From an uncultured Lachnospiraceae bacterium (GTDB lineage: Bacteria > Bacillota > Clostridia > Lachnospirales > Lachnospiraceae), in NCBI GenBank assembly GCA_905199445.1, contig CAJKGK010000007.1, positions 39,685 through 103,684 of the forward strand: a stretch of DNA of 64,000 nt, read 5' to 3'. Of the stretch, positions 34,012 to 42,794 are shown piece by piece (the stretch's first letter is position 1; each line of letters begins with the position of its first letter). Below the pieces are notes generated by a model. It saw only the letters and a program-made list of their open reading frames with translations. It was not told the DNA's origin and searched no databases. The position numbers and the translations under genes were made by a program.

Positions 34012-35538
34012 ATGATCAAAAGAAAAGGTTTATGTCTGGTAATGGCAGCAGCGATGCTGGGGCTTACGGCCTGCGGCACAGATTCCGGCAGCAGTGGGGA
34101 TGCAGGTGCTAATGCGAATGCGGCACCGGAAGATGTTTTAAAGGATGGAAACAAAACAGAGCTGACGGTTGTATTTCCGGGAGGTACATCTTCACCGGCC
34201 AGTCTGGATGAAGTTGAAGCCCAGATCAACGAAATTGTAGGTGCGTATATGGATGCCACTGTTAATCTGAAAATCATGGAATGGGGCGTGTTTAATGATC
34301 AGCAGAATTTGATTTTATCCTCCGGCGAGGATGTGGCACTTGTATTTACGGCCAATTCCTCAAGAAACTTTGCCAATTCCAACCAGGTTCTGGATATTAC
34401 AGATTTGTGTAAAACCTATGCCAAGGATGCGCTTGAGGAATTCGGCATTTATGCAGATGCCTGCAAAATTGACGGAAAACTTTACGGTTTGCCTACTTTT
34501 CATGAATATACAAATAATGCAGGGCTTGTGTGCAGAACCGATCTGTTAACCGAACTGGGTGTGAAGCCTGAGGATGTGAAGACCTGGGATGATATTGAAA
34601 ATATTCTGGCAAAAGCAAAGGAAGCATATCCGGAAATGAATATTCTCTGTCCTGTAGAAACCACATCCGGCATATTGGCTTATTATAATACCGGTGTGTT
34701 TGACGAGCTGTGCGATACACTTGGGGTGAATGTTTATATTGACGATGAAAAAGCGCAGGTTGTCAATTATTATGATACGCCGGAATTTATGGAACTGGCG
34801 CAGAAAGCTTATGACTGGAATCAGAAAGGCTATGTGATGGAGGATGCCACCACAATTACCAATACAAGATCCGAGCTCTTGGCTGCGGGCAACACATTTG
34901 GGTATGTGGGAATGATTCATCCGGGCACGGAAACTCAGGAACTTAAAAATGCCGGTGTAGAGGTGACCGCACTTCCGGTAAACACAACGGCACTGACCAC
35001 GAATAAGGTTAATTTTGCTCAATACATGGTGCCGTCTGCCTGTTCGACACCGGAAAAAGCTGTGAAGCTTCTGGACCTGATGCTTACGAACAAAGATATT
35101 TCCAATTTGCTTTCTTATGGCCTGGAAGGCAAGGATTATGTAGTTAAAGACAGCGAAAAAGGTATTGTCGGCTATCCTGACGGTGTGGACAGCTCCAGCG
35201 TGGGATGGAATAACGAGACCTGGCTTGCGGGTAATGGGTCTCTGGCCTATGTATGGGAATCTGATCCTGAAACGATCTGGGATGATTATAAGACGTTTAA
35301 TGAGTCTGCAAAACTTTCACCGCTGTATGGATTTACCTTTGATACTTCCAACGTAAAGACGGCGATTACCGCTATGACCAATGTGGTTTCAAAATACAGA
35401 GCCGTGATTTGTTCCGGTTATTCGGACCCTGCGGAGGCTGTTGCTTCCATGGTGTCAGAGCTGGAGGCCGCAGGAATGTCTGAGGTGATCAGCGAAGCTC
35501 AGGCTCAGATCGATGAATGGTTAGCAGCGAAGCAGTGA
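34012..35538 (+). CDS. Extracellular solute-binding lipoprotein (family 1, LplA-like), second copy
   Basis: 508 aa from the ATG after GGAGATGGAAGG; an in-frame ATG at 33967 would give an N-terminus without a usable signal peptide. Signal peptide K-R-K-G-L-C-L-V-M-A-A-A-M-L-G-L with lipobox L-T-A-C-G, Ser/Gly linker, then a family-1 binding fold. It resembles the protein at 2190 over the core but lacks its acidic Ala/Glu/Thr tail. It supplies ligand to the permeases at 35648 and 36609. The GH3 enzyme in the same operon suggests a beta-glucoside or related oligosaccharide. Confidence 0.9.
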   Translation: MIKRKGLCLVMAAAMLGLTACGTDSGSSGDAGANANAAPEDVLKDGNKTELTVVFPGGTSSPASLDEVEAQINEIVGAYMDATVNLKIMEWGVFNDQQNLILSSGEDVALVFTANSSRNFANSNQVLDITDLCKTYAKDALEEFGIYADACKIDGKLYGLPTFHEYTNNAGLVCRTDLLTELGVKPEDVKTWDDIENILAKAKEAYPEMNILCPVETTSGILAYYNTGVFDELCDTLGVNVYIDDEKAQVVNYYDTPEFMELAQKAYDWNQKGYVMEDATTITNTRSELLAAGNTFGYVGMIHPGTETQELKNAGVEVTALPVNTTALTTNKVNFAQYMVPSACSTPEKAVKLLDLMLTNKDISNLLSYGLEGKDYVVKDSEKGIVGYPDGVDSSSVGWNNETWLAGNGSLAYVWESDPETIWDDYKTFNESAKLSPLYGFTFDTSNVKTAITAMTNVVSKYRAVICSGYSDPAEAVASMVSELEAAGMSEVISEAQAQIDEWLAAKQ

Positions 35539-35551
35539 TCGATGATACCCT

Positions 35552-35618
35552 TGCGGGTCAGAAAGTCATATGTTGACATGCAGTGATGTTTAGATATGGC
35601 CTTTTGACCCGCATGTCA
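35552..35618 (+). other. Two mutually exclusive hairpins after binding-protein gene
   Basis: TGCGGGTCA (35552-35560) pairs with TGACCCGCA (35605-35613). TGACATGC (35574-35581) pairs perfectly with GCATGTCA (35611-35618). The two stems share bases 35611-35613 and interleave, so both cannot form fully. No T-run. Probably an mRNA-processing or stability element, possibly a switch. Confidence 0.5.
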
Positions 35619-35647
35619 TTTCAGAACACAAAACCGAGGTAATGTTT

Positions 35648-36583
35648 ATGAAAGAAAAAAATATAAATCAAAACCGTACGTTGAAAAATATTAAAAAGGC
35701 GTTTCCTTACTATATCATGCTTTTGCCAGGGTTTATTTATCTGATTATTAACAATTATATTCCCATGGCCGGTGTGGTCATTGCCTTTAAAAACGTGGAT
35801 TTCAGGAAAGGTATTTTCAGAAGTGACTGGATTGGCTTTAAAAATTTTGAATATTTGTTTAAGACACCGGATGCATTTTTGATTACAAGAAATACAATTT
35901 TATATAATTTGGCATTCATTGTGGTGAACATGGCTGTTGCCATTGTGTTTGCCATTTTCCTGGCAGAAATTCGTTCAAAAATGGCGGTAAAACTGTACCA
36001 GACCATTATTTTGCTGCCTTTTACCATCTCTATTGTGATTGTCAGTTATCTGGCATATGCTTTTTTGGCCGGTGATTCCGGTCTGCTCAATGGTATTTTG
36101 ACCTCTCTGGGTTTTGAAAAAATTTCGTGGTATACAGAGCCTAAATACTGGCCGTTTATATTGGTGATTGTCAACTGCTGGAAAGGTGTGGGCTATGGAA
36201 CCGTCATTTATCTGGCATCAATTATGGGTATTAACAGCGAATACTACGAGGCAGCCGCAGTGGACGGAATTACGAAATTTCAGCAAATCCGATATATTAC
36301 CATTCCGATGATCCGGCCTACGATTATTACAATGCTGCTTTTAAATATTGGACGTGTCCTTTATTCTGACTTCGGTCTTTTTTATCAGGTACCTATGAAT
36401 TCAGGGGCATTGCTGGATGCAACCAATACCATTGACACCTATGTTTATCGGGGATTGATTACATTGGGAGATATAGGAATGTCTTCCGCCGCCTGCTTCT
36501 ATCAGTCTGTGGTTGGTCTTGTGCTTGTTTTGGGCGCAAACTGGCTGACACGGAAATTCAGCAGCGAGAATGCACTGTTTTAG
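35648..36583 (+). CDS. Carbohydrate ABC transporter permease, LplB type, second copy
   Basis: 311 aa. The ATG at 35648 has GAGG 9 bases upstream; an ATG at 35642 is too close to it. Six hydrophobic segments, with I-M-L-L-P-G-F-I-Y-L-I-I-N-N-Y-I-P-M-A-G at the N-terminus and EAA loop Y-E-A-A-A-V-D-G-I. It is very similar along its length to the permease at 4094 (for example the shared segment F-E-Y/F-L-F-K-T-P-D-A-F). No ATPase gene is present in the operon. Confidence 0.92.
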   Translation: MKEKNINQNRTLKNIKKAFPYYIMLLPGFIYLIINNYIPMAGVVIAFKNVDFRKGIFRSDWIGFKNFEYLFKTPDAFLITRNTILYNLAFIVVNMAVAIVFAIFLAEIRSKMAVKLYQTIILLPFTISIVIVSYLAYAFLAGDSGLLNGILTSLGFEKISWYTEPKYWPFILVIVNCWKGVGYGTVIYLASIMGINSEYYEAAAVDGITKFQQIRYITIPMIRPTIITMLLLNIGRVLYSDFGLFYQVPMNSGALLDATNTIDTYVYRGLITLGDIGMSSAACFYQSVVGLVLVLGANWLTRKFSSENALF

Positions 36584-36608
36584 AACCATAGAGGGAGGTT
36601 GAATTCTT

Positions 36609-37505
36609 ATGAAAATGTACCGTGAAGATAAAATATTTCAGGTCGTGGCCCATGTGTTTATGGGGACCGTGACAGTTATAACTGTCCTGCCCCTGATTCT
36701 TTTGTTTATTGCATCCTTTACTGAAAACAAAGATATTACGTTATATGGATATTCTTTTTTTCCCAGACATTTTAGTCTGGAGGCTTATGCTTATATCTGG
36801 AAGGAACGGGCACAGATTTTCAGAGCTTATTTCATTACAATCTTTGTAACTGCAGTGGGAACAATGGTTGGTTTGACAATGTCTGTTCTTTATGCTTATG
36901 CGCTTTCCAGACCTCATTTCCCGGGAAAAAGATTTTTTTCCGTATTTATACTGATTACAATGCTCTTTAACGGGGGGCTTGTCCCGACGTATATTTTCTA
37001 TACAAGATATCTGCATATTAAAGACAGCATTTTCGGACTTTTGATTCCAACGCTGCTGATGAGTGCCTTTAATGTTATTTTAATCCGAAGCTATTTCCAG
37101 AATAATGTGTCCAATGCTTTAATTGAGGCTGCACAAATCGATGGGGCTTCCCAGTTTACGATTTTGGGAAAACTGGTTGTACCTTTGAGTAAACCGATTA
37201 TTGCTACGATGGCTATGTTTATCGGGGTTGCTTACTGGAATGACTGGATGAATGGTTTGTATTATATTACAGATCCAAAGCTGTACAGTATTCAGCAGAT
37301 CTTAAATAATATGATCAAGAACATAGAATATTTATCTAAAAATGCCAGCTCGGTGGCCAAATCGACTACGCTGGCGGGCACCCTTCCGGAGGCTACAGTA
37401 CGTATGGCGATTGCCGTGATTGGTATTTTGCCGATTTTGATTGTATTCCCGTTTATTCAGAAATATTTTGTCAAGGGTATTTCACTGGGGGCCGTCAAAG
37501 GCTGA
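36609..37505 (+). CDS. Carbohydrate ABC transporter permease, LplC type, second copy
   Basis: 298 aa, GGGAGG 10 bases before the ATG. Six membrane segments, conserved N-G-G-L-V-P-T-Y-I and EAA loop I-E-A-A-Q-I-D-G-A. It ends K-G-I-S-L-G-A-V-K-G, nearly identical to the end of its paralogue at 5072. Forms the membrane pore with the preceding permease. Confidence 0.92.
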   Translation: MKMYREDKIFQVVAHVFMGTVTVITVLPLILLFIASFTENKDITLYGYSFFPRHFSLEAYAYIWKERAQIFRAYFITIFVTAVGTMVGLTMSVLYAYALSRPHFPGKRFFSVFILITMLFNGGLVPTYIFYTRYLHIKDSIFGLLIPTLLMSAFNVILIRSYFQNNVSNALIEAAQIDGASQFTILGKLVVPLSKPIIATMAMFIGVAYWNDWMNGLYYITDPKLYSIQQILNNMIKNIEYLSKNASSVAKSTTLAGTLPEATVRMAIAVIGILPILIVFPFIQKYFVKGISLGAVKG

Positions 37506-37591
37506 AACTTGAAATGAAGATACAGTCCACCTGTTATCGTGTATAATAGAGGGGAAGATAAAAAAGAAAACGTGAAAGAAGGGGTTTTAAG

Positions 37592-40003
37592 ATGCAACAG
37601 CATTATATGGATCAGAGTTTATCGCCTAAACTGCGGGCAGAGCTGCTGCTTAAGGTGATGTGTCTGGAAGAAAAAATGGCGCAGGTCAACTGCATTTTTC
37701 CGATTTATAACAGTTTTTATGATATGGAAAAAATTGGACGGGAAACGGCATGGGGAATCGGTGAAGTCAGTACATTGGACATGCGTATGCTGGAATCTGT
37801 GGATGCGGCGGCGGCCTGGCAGAGAAAGGTTCAAAAGATTGTCATGGAAAACAGTCCACATCATATTCCTGCGATCTTCCATATGGAAGGACTCTGCGGT
37901 GCCTTTATTCAGGATGCGTTAAGCTTTCCGTCAGGAATCGGGCGCGGTGCCGGATGGAATCCAGAATTGGAAGAAAAAATCGGACAGATTGTCAGCCGAC
38001 AGGAGGCTGCATGCGGGATTACCCATGTGCTTGCCCCGGTATTGGATATTTCAAGAGATTCCCGTATGGGACGTCAGGGAGAAACCTATGGCGAGGATCC
38101 TACCCTGGCTGCAGCCCTTGGGGCCGCTTATACAAAAGGTGTTCAGCAGACAAGTGTTGATGGGAGAAAGGCTGAGAGTGTCGCAAAACATTTTGTGGCT
38201 TTCCATAATTCTCAGGGCGGAATTCATGGCACCCACAGCGATACACCGGGACGGCTTCTGCAGGAAATATATGCCAAACCGTTTCAGGCGGCGATAACCG
38301 AGGCACATCTTCGGGGAATCATGCCCTGTTATTGTTCCATCGACGGTGAGCCGGTTTCGGTTTCCAAATATTTACTTACAGACCTTCTACGGAATGAGAT
38401 GAATTTTGACGGTGTCTGTGTCAGCGATTACAGCGGTATCAGTAATGCCCATGATGTTCAGAAAATCGGAGAAAGTATGGCTGATACAGGTCTGATGAGT
38501 ATGGATGCGGGGATGGATGTGGAAATGCCTGCCTGTGCCGGTTTTTGCGACGAGCTTAAACACCGATTCGCCGATGGAAGGGCAGATATGCATATCCTTG
38601 ATCAGGCCGTACTGCGGGTTTTGGAGGCGAAATTCCGCATGGGCCTGTTTGAGCATCCTTACGCGCTGGAAGGGGAAGAACTGCACCGTATATTTACACA
38701 TCCGGATGAAAGAGAAGTGACACTCCAGTCTGCCAGAGAGTCTATGGTTCTTTTGAAAAACGACGGGACGCTGCCCATTCAAAATAAAATCCGTAAAATT
38801 GCGCTGATCGGTCCCCATGCCGATTGTGCGAGAAAGTTTTTTGGCGGATATACGCATTTGTGTATGGCAGAATCTACATTTGCAGTGGCGAATTCCATGG
38901 CAGGCGTTGCCGGTATGCCCAATGTGAATCACATCGATGTAGCTGTTGTGCCGGGAACAAATATTCAGTCTGATGATATGGAGGCGCTGGATGAAATTCT
39001 CAGACGTCAGAAGCCAGAATGTCGGACTTTACTGGAACAGCTCAGAGAAAGTCTGCCGGATGCTCAAATCTTTTATGCATATGGATATCCGATTGCAGGA
39101 AATGATACATCCGGATTTGCGGAAGCACTAAAGGCTGTAGAAAAAGCGGATCTTGTGCTGCTGACCCTGGGCGGCAAACATGGCACCTGTTCTCTGGCTT
39201 CAATGGCCGAAGGCGTGGATGCCAGTGATATTAATCTTCCGGAATGTCAGGATGCATTTATTATTCAGGCTGCACGCTACAAAAAACCGATGGTCGGTAT
39301 TCATTTTAACGGAAGACCAATTTCCAGTGATGTGGCGGATCAATATCTCAATGCTTTGATTGAAGCCTGGAATCCTTCAGAATGTGGGGCGCAGGCCGTG
39401 GCGGATGTGCTTGTGGGCAATTATAATCCGGGAGGAAAGCTGCCGGTATCCGTAGCCTATCATGCCGGACAGATTCCCATTTATTACAATCATCCCAATG
39501 GATCAGCATGGCATCAGGCCGCCAGTATCGGTTTTGTGAACTATGTGGATTTGCCCCATACGCCTCGATATGCTTTCGGACATGGACTTTCTTATACAAC
39601 CTTTGCCTATGACAGTCTGACGTTGTCGGCAAAGGAAGTAGGGCCTTTCCAGCAAGTGGATATCAGTGTTGATGTGACAAATACAGGAACCGTGTCAGGA
39701 GATGAAGTTGTACAGCTGTACATCAGAGACAGTTTTGCCTCAAAAACCCGTCCGGTGAAGGAATTGGCAGGCTTTTGCCGAATCACGCTTAAGCCGGGGG
39801 AAAAACGGAAGGTGACCTTTGAATTGGAACCGTCTGTTATGGCATTTTTGGATCGGGAAATGCGATGGAAAATAGAAAAAGGTGTTTTTGAAGTGGAAGT
39901 TGGACGCTCATCGGAAGATATTCGCCTGACGGATGCGTTTCGTGTGACTGAAGACGGATGGATTGATGGAAAAAATCGAAGCTTTTGGGCCGTATGCCGG
40001 TAA
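37592..40003 (+). CDS. Glycoside hydrolase family 3 (beta-glucosidase-like)
   Basis: 803 aa, no signal peptide, so it should act in the cytoplasm on imported oligosaccharide. The N-terminal GH3 barrel contains K-H-F-V-A-F-H substrate-binding residues and the nucleophile Asp in G-V-C-V-S-D-Y (about residue 275). The second alpha/beta domain (about 375-620) and a C-terminal fibronectin-III-like domain (about 690-790) follow. GH3 enzymes cleave beta-glucosides, beta-xylosides or related bonds; sequence alone does not decide which. It is co-directional with the importer genes 87 bases upstream and before the second Yes pair. Confidence 0.93.
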   Translation: MQQHYMDQSLSPKLRAELLLKVMCLEEKMAQVNCIFPIYNSFYDMEKIGRETAWGIGEVSTLDMRMLESVDAAAAWQRKVQKIVMENSPHHIPAIFHMEGLCGAFIQDALSFPSGIGRGAGWNPELEEKIGQIVSRQEAACGITHVLAPVLDISRDSRMGRQGETYGEDPTLAAALGAAYTKGVQQTSVDGRKAESVAKHFVAFHNSQGGIHGTHSDTPGRLLQEIYAKPFQAAITEAHLRGIMPCYCSIDGEPVSVSKYLLTDLLRNEMNFDGVCVSDYSGISNAHDVQKIGESMADTGLMSMDAGMDVEMPACAGFCDELKHRFADGRADMHILDQAVLRVLEAKFRMGLFEHPYALEGEELHRIFTHPDEREVTLQSARESMVLLKNDGTLPIQNKIRKIALIGPHADCARKFFGGYTHLCMAESTFAVANSMAGVAGMPNVNHIDVAVVPGTNIQSDDMEALDEILRRQKPECRTLLEQLRESLPDAQIFYAYGYPIAGNDTSGFAEALKAVEKADLVLLTLGGKHGTCSLASMAEGVDASDINLPECQDAFIIQAARYKKPMVGIHFNGRPISSDVADQYLNALIEAWNPSECGAQAVADVLVGNYNPGGKLPVSVAYHAGQIPIYYNHPNGSAWHQAASIGFVNYVDLPHTPRYAFGHGLSYTTFAYDSLTLSAKEVGPFQQVDISVDVTNTGTVSGDEVVQLYIRDSFASKTRPVKELAGFCRITLKPGEKRKVTFELEPSVMAFLDREMRWKIEKGVFEVEVGRSSEDIRLTDAFRVTEDGWIDGKNRSFWAVCR

Positions 40004-40010
40004 ACAGATG

Positions 40011-40062
40011 AAGGGCAGTCCTTCATGCACAGAGATTTGTGTGTGGACTGTCCTTTGTTTTA
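40011..40062 (+). terminator. Intrinsic terminator after GH3 gene
   Basis: AAGGGCAGTCC pairs with GGACTGTCCTT around a 23-base loop, which itself contains a small stem, followed by TGTTTT. Confidence 0.7.
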
Positions 40063-40086
40063 TTATATATTTTTCCTGGCTATTCA

Positions 40087-40115
40087 TTGGTTTTTAAATA
40101 GACCTGAATTATAAT
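40087..40115 (+). promoter_or_regulatory. Promoter of the second Yes-type two-component pair
   Basis: TTGGTT and TATAAT separated by exactly 17 bases, 34 bases before the kinase start and after the GH3 terminator. Confidence 0.6.
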
Positions 40116-40149
40116 AATATTATATTGTAGTCGAAGGGAGCGCAAAAAA

Positions 40150-41826
40150 ATGCCGACAAAAAAATCTGTGACATCCATGGTGATTTTATTTATGGTCATT
40201 GTCAGCTCCGTATTGCTTGTGGTGATGGAACTGATCAGTTTTTATAATATGAGCCTGTACGAGAAAAACACAAGAGCCAACTATGAAAATTCTCTGCAGC
40301 TGTACTGTTCCTACTGGGACAATCGAATGGAAAGTATACGGAGTTCCCTGGCTTATTTTAGTAATGATGCCAGCGGCTATTATCACGGTATATGTGAGGC
40401 AGAGGGGCTGGATTATGAGATCAGTAAGGTGATGATGCAGCGTCGGCTGACAGAGATCGCTCAGTCTCAGAATCATATGATGCTGGCTTTTGCGTGGGTG
40501 CCGGATCGAGCGCTGGATTTGCTTTCTTCCAATGCATTTTCAGATTATACCGCAGGAGAACGCTTTCGGGAGGATATTCACACTTATATTGAAGCCCGTG
40601 GACCGATGAACAGTCCGGACTGGGATTATATAGAATCTATGGGGGAATCTTATTTTGTGTTTGTGATGAGAATCGGCAGAGGCTATGTGGGCGCGGCACT
40701 GCGCTGTGTCGAGATTCTGGATGGCATGGCCAAAAATGAAAGTGTTTTGAGCGAATCGACAATGAGTTCAGATGCGGTGGCTCAGATGGCGCTTATGGAT
40801 GCTAAAGGCAATGTCCTATATCATGTGCGTTATAAATCTGGAGATCAGGTTTCAGGCGGAGAAAATTTTGTGCTTCCCTTGTCTAATATTAAATACCAGA
40901 TTCAGCTTACGGTTACATTGGAAACTTTTGGGGGACAGAAAAATATTTTTATGTTCATGATTTTTATGATTCTGGTGATATGTATTTTACTGTTTATATG
41001 TAATTTCTTATTTCAGAAAAGAGTCGTTTTAGGACCCTTAAAACGCCTGAAAGATGCCATGGAAGACTTCAGTGGAGGGAATCTTGAGGTCAGGTTGCCC
41101 TGTGATTATTCCAGTACGGAAATATATACACTGTACAATACTTTTAATGATATGGTAACTCAGATTTCCAGACTTAAGGTGGAGGTTTATGAAAAAGAAC
41201 TGGAAAAGCAGAAAATACAAAGTGATTTTCTCAGAGTTCAGATTCAGCCTCATTTTTATGCCAATATACTTAATCTTATTTACGGGCTGGCTCAGGTGAA
41301 AGACTACGGGGCAATTCAGAAGCTTTCCAGCAATACTGCAGGGTATTTTCGTTATCTTTTGGGAAATAAAAGTACTTTTGCCGTGTTGCGGGAGGAAGTG
41401 GCCTGTGTGAAAAATTATATTGAGATTCAAAAAATGCGTTATCATGACAGCCTGGTGTTTGACCTGGACATTGAGGAATCGGCCCTGGGACAGCCGGTAC
41501 TGCCTATGGTGCTGCAGACTTTTGTGGCCAACTGTGTCAAACATAATATTACAATGGTTCCCGTACTCAGGGTATGGGTTTCTATCCGGATATCGGATGA
41601 AAAGCTGATGATGAAAATTTGTGATAATGGTGTGGGCATCAATGCTCAACTTTTGGACAAGCTGAAAAAACACGAAAATATTAGCCGAAACGGAGAACGG
41701 ATTGGCATACAAAATGTCTGGGAACGTCTTTGTATGTTTTATAAAGATCAGGCTCGGATGGAGATTTCCAGTATGCCGTCAGACACACAGATCACGATTA
41801 CGCTGCCAGCCATAACGGTTAGGTGA
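40150..41826 (+). CDS. YesM-type sensor histidine kinase, second copy
   Basis: 558 aa. N-terminal membrane helix (about 8-30), extracellular sensor domain, second helix (about 258-282), HAMP, His_kinase with phospho-His in Q-I-Q-P-H-F-Y-A-N (about 367-375), and HATPase_c with N-box V-A-N-C-V-K-H-N and G-box C-D-N-G-V-G-I. In the N-box the usual E-N-A/S is A-N-C, a conservative departure worth noting. It pairs with the regulator 25 bases downstream and should sense the sugar handled by the importer at 34012-37505. Confidence 0.92.
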   Translation: MPTKKSVTSMVILFMVIVSSVLLVVMELISFYNMSLYEKNTRANYENSLQLYCSYWDNRMESIRSSLAYFSNDASGYYHGICEAEGLDYEISKVMMQRRLTEIAQSQNHMMLAFAWVPDRALDLLSSNAFSDYTAGERFREDIHTYIEARGPMNSPDWDYIESMGESYFVFVMRIGRGYVGAALRCVEILDGMAKNESVLSESTMSSDAVAQMALMDAKGNVLYHVRYKSGDQVSGGENFVLPLSNIKYQIQLTVTLETFGGQKNIFMFMIFMILVICILLFICNFLFQKRVVLGPLKRLKDAMEDFSGGNLEVRLPCDYSSTEIYTLYNTFNDMVTQISRLKVEVYEKELEKQKIQSDFLRVQIQPHFYANILNLIYGLAQVKDYGAIQKLSSNTAGYFRYLLGNKSTFAVLREEVACVKNYIEIQKMRYHDSLVFDLDIEESALGQPVLPMVLQTFVANCVKHNITMVPVLRVWVSIRISDEKLMMKICDNGVGINAQLLDKLKKHENISRNGERIGIQNVWERLCMFYKDQARMEISSMPSDTQITITLPAITVR

Positions 41827-41851
41827 GATAGGATTCAAAGGGGGAGGAAAA

Positions 41852-42610
41852 ATGCATATTTTATTGGTAGATGATGAAAAAGCCACGCTTTCGATACTTC
41901 AGACGGCTGTCCGCTGGGCGAAAACCGGAATTGATACGGTTTATACAGCCAGTAATGCCAGGGAAGCCAGGGAAATCCTGACAAACAAACGGGTAGATCT
42001 TGTTTTGTGTGATATTGAAATGCCTCAGGAGAGCGGACTTGAACTGATTCAGTGGATTCAGGGACTTTTTCCCAACATTGTGAATATTATTTTGACCGGG
42101 TATCCGGATTTTAATTATGCCCGCAGTGCGATTTCTTTGGGGGTGTATGAATACTTACTTAAACCCGTGGCTTTTGAAGAACTGGAAAATACACTGACAA
42201 GGGCTGTCCACAGAATTTTAGGAGAAAAAGAAAAGATCATGGGCACAGGGGAAACTGTGGAGAAGGAGAAAAACATGGTAGACCAGGTCCGGGAATATCT
42301 GGAAAAGCATTATAATGAAATCGTTACCCGTAATGATATAGAATCTCTTGTACATATGAACAGGGATTATATAAATCGTGAATTTAAAAAGCAAACCGGA
42401 TATTCGCTTATGGAATATATCCAGTATTACCGTGTTTTGATGGCTCAGAAGCTTCTTGAGGAATCCACGGCGCCGATTTCGGAAATCAGCCGGGAAATCG
42501 GTTATGACTCTCAGGCTTATTTTGCTAAAATATTTAAAAAAAGGGTGGGAATGACACCAACGGAATATGCCCTCAGCGTCCGCTCAGATTTAGGCTGGGA
42601 CGGACATTAA
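41852..42610 (+). CDS. Short response regulator with AraC-type output
   Basis: 252 aa, after GGGGGAGG. It has a receiver domain with acidic pocket D-D-E (residues 7-9), phospho-Asp in V-L-C-D-I-E-M-P and Lys in L-K-P. The AraC double helix-turn-helix follows almost directly (about 145-245). The roughly 250-residue middle domain found in the regulator at 7870 is missing, so this is a minimal YesN-like protein rather than a truncated one: both end domains are complete. It should activate the second importer/GH3 operon. Confidence 0.93.
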   Translation: MHILLVDDEKATLSILQTAVRWAKTGIDTVYTASNAREAREILTNKRVDLVLCDIEMPQESGLELIQWIQGLFPNIVNIILTGYPDFNYARSAISLGVYEYLLKPVAFEELENTLTRAVHRILGEKEKIMGTGETVEKEKNMVDQVREYLEKHYNEIVTRNDIESLVHMNRDYINREFKKQTGYSLMEYIQYYRVLMAQKLLEESTAPISEISREIGYDSQAYFAKIFKKRVGMTPTEYALSVRSDLGWDGH

Positions 42611-42794
42611 ACAGTGAAAATAAAGCATAAAAAAACCCCTTAAGTTCTGCTTTAAGTCTTGCTTTTATAAGAAAAATTTAATATTATATATATAAAGATT
42701 TAAGCATATTTAAAGATTTTGATAGATGAAAAAATTTTGATATATGAAGATCTGAAATTTTTGTATTGCGAAAAGGTCTGTGGAGGTGGCTGCT

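Noticed and set aside
41852..42610. Truncated response regulator pseudogene
   Set aside because: Both receiver and AraC domains are complete with intact key residues and a good ribosome site; it is a short natural form.
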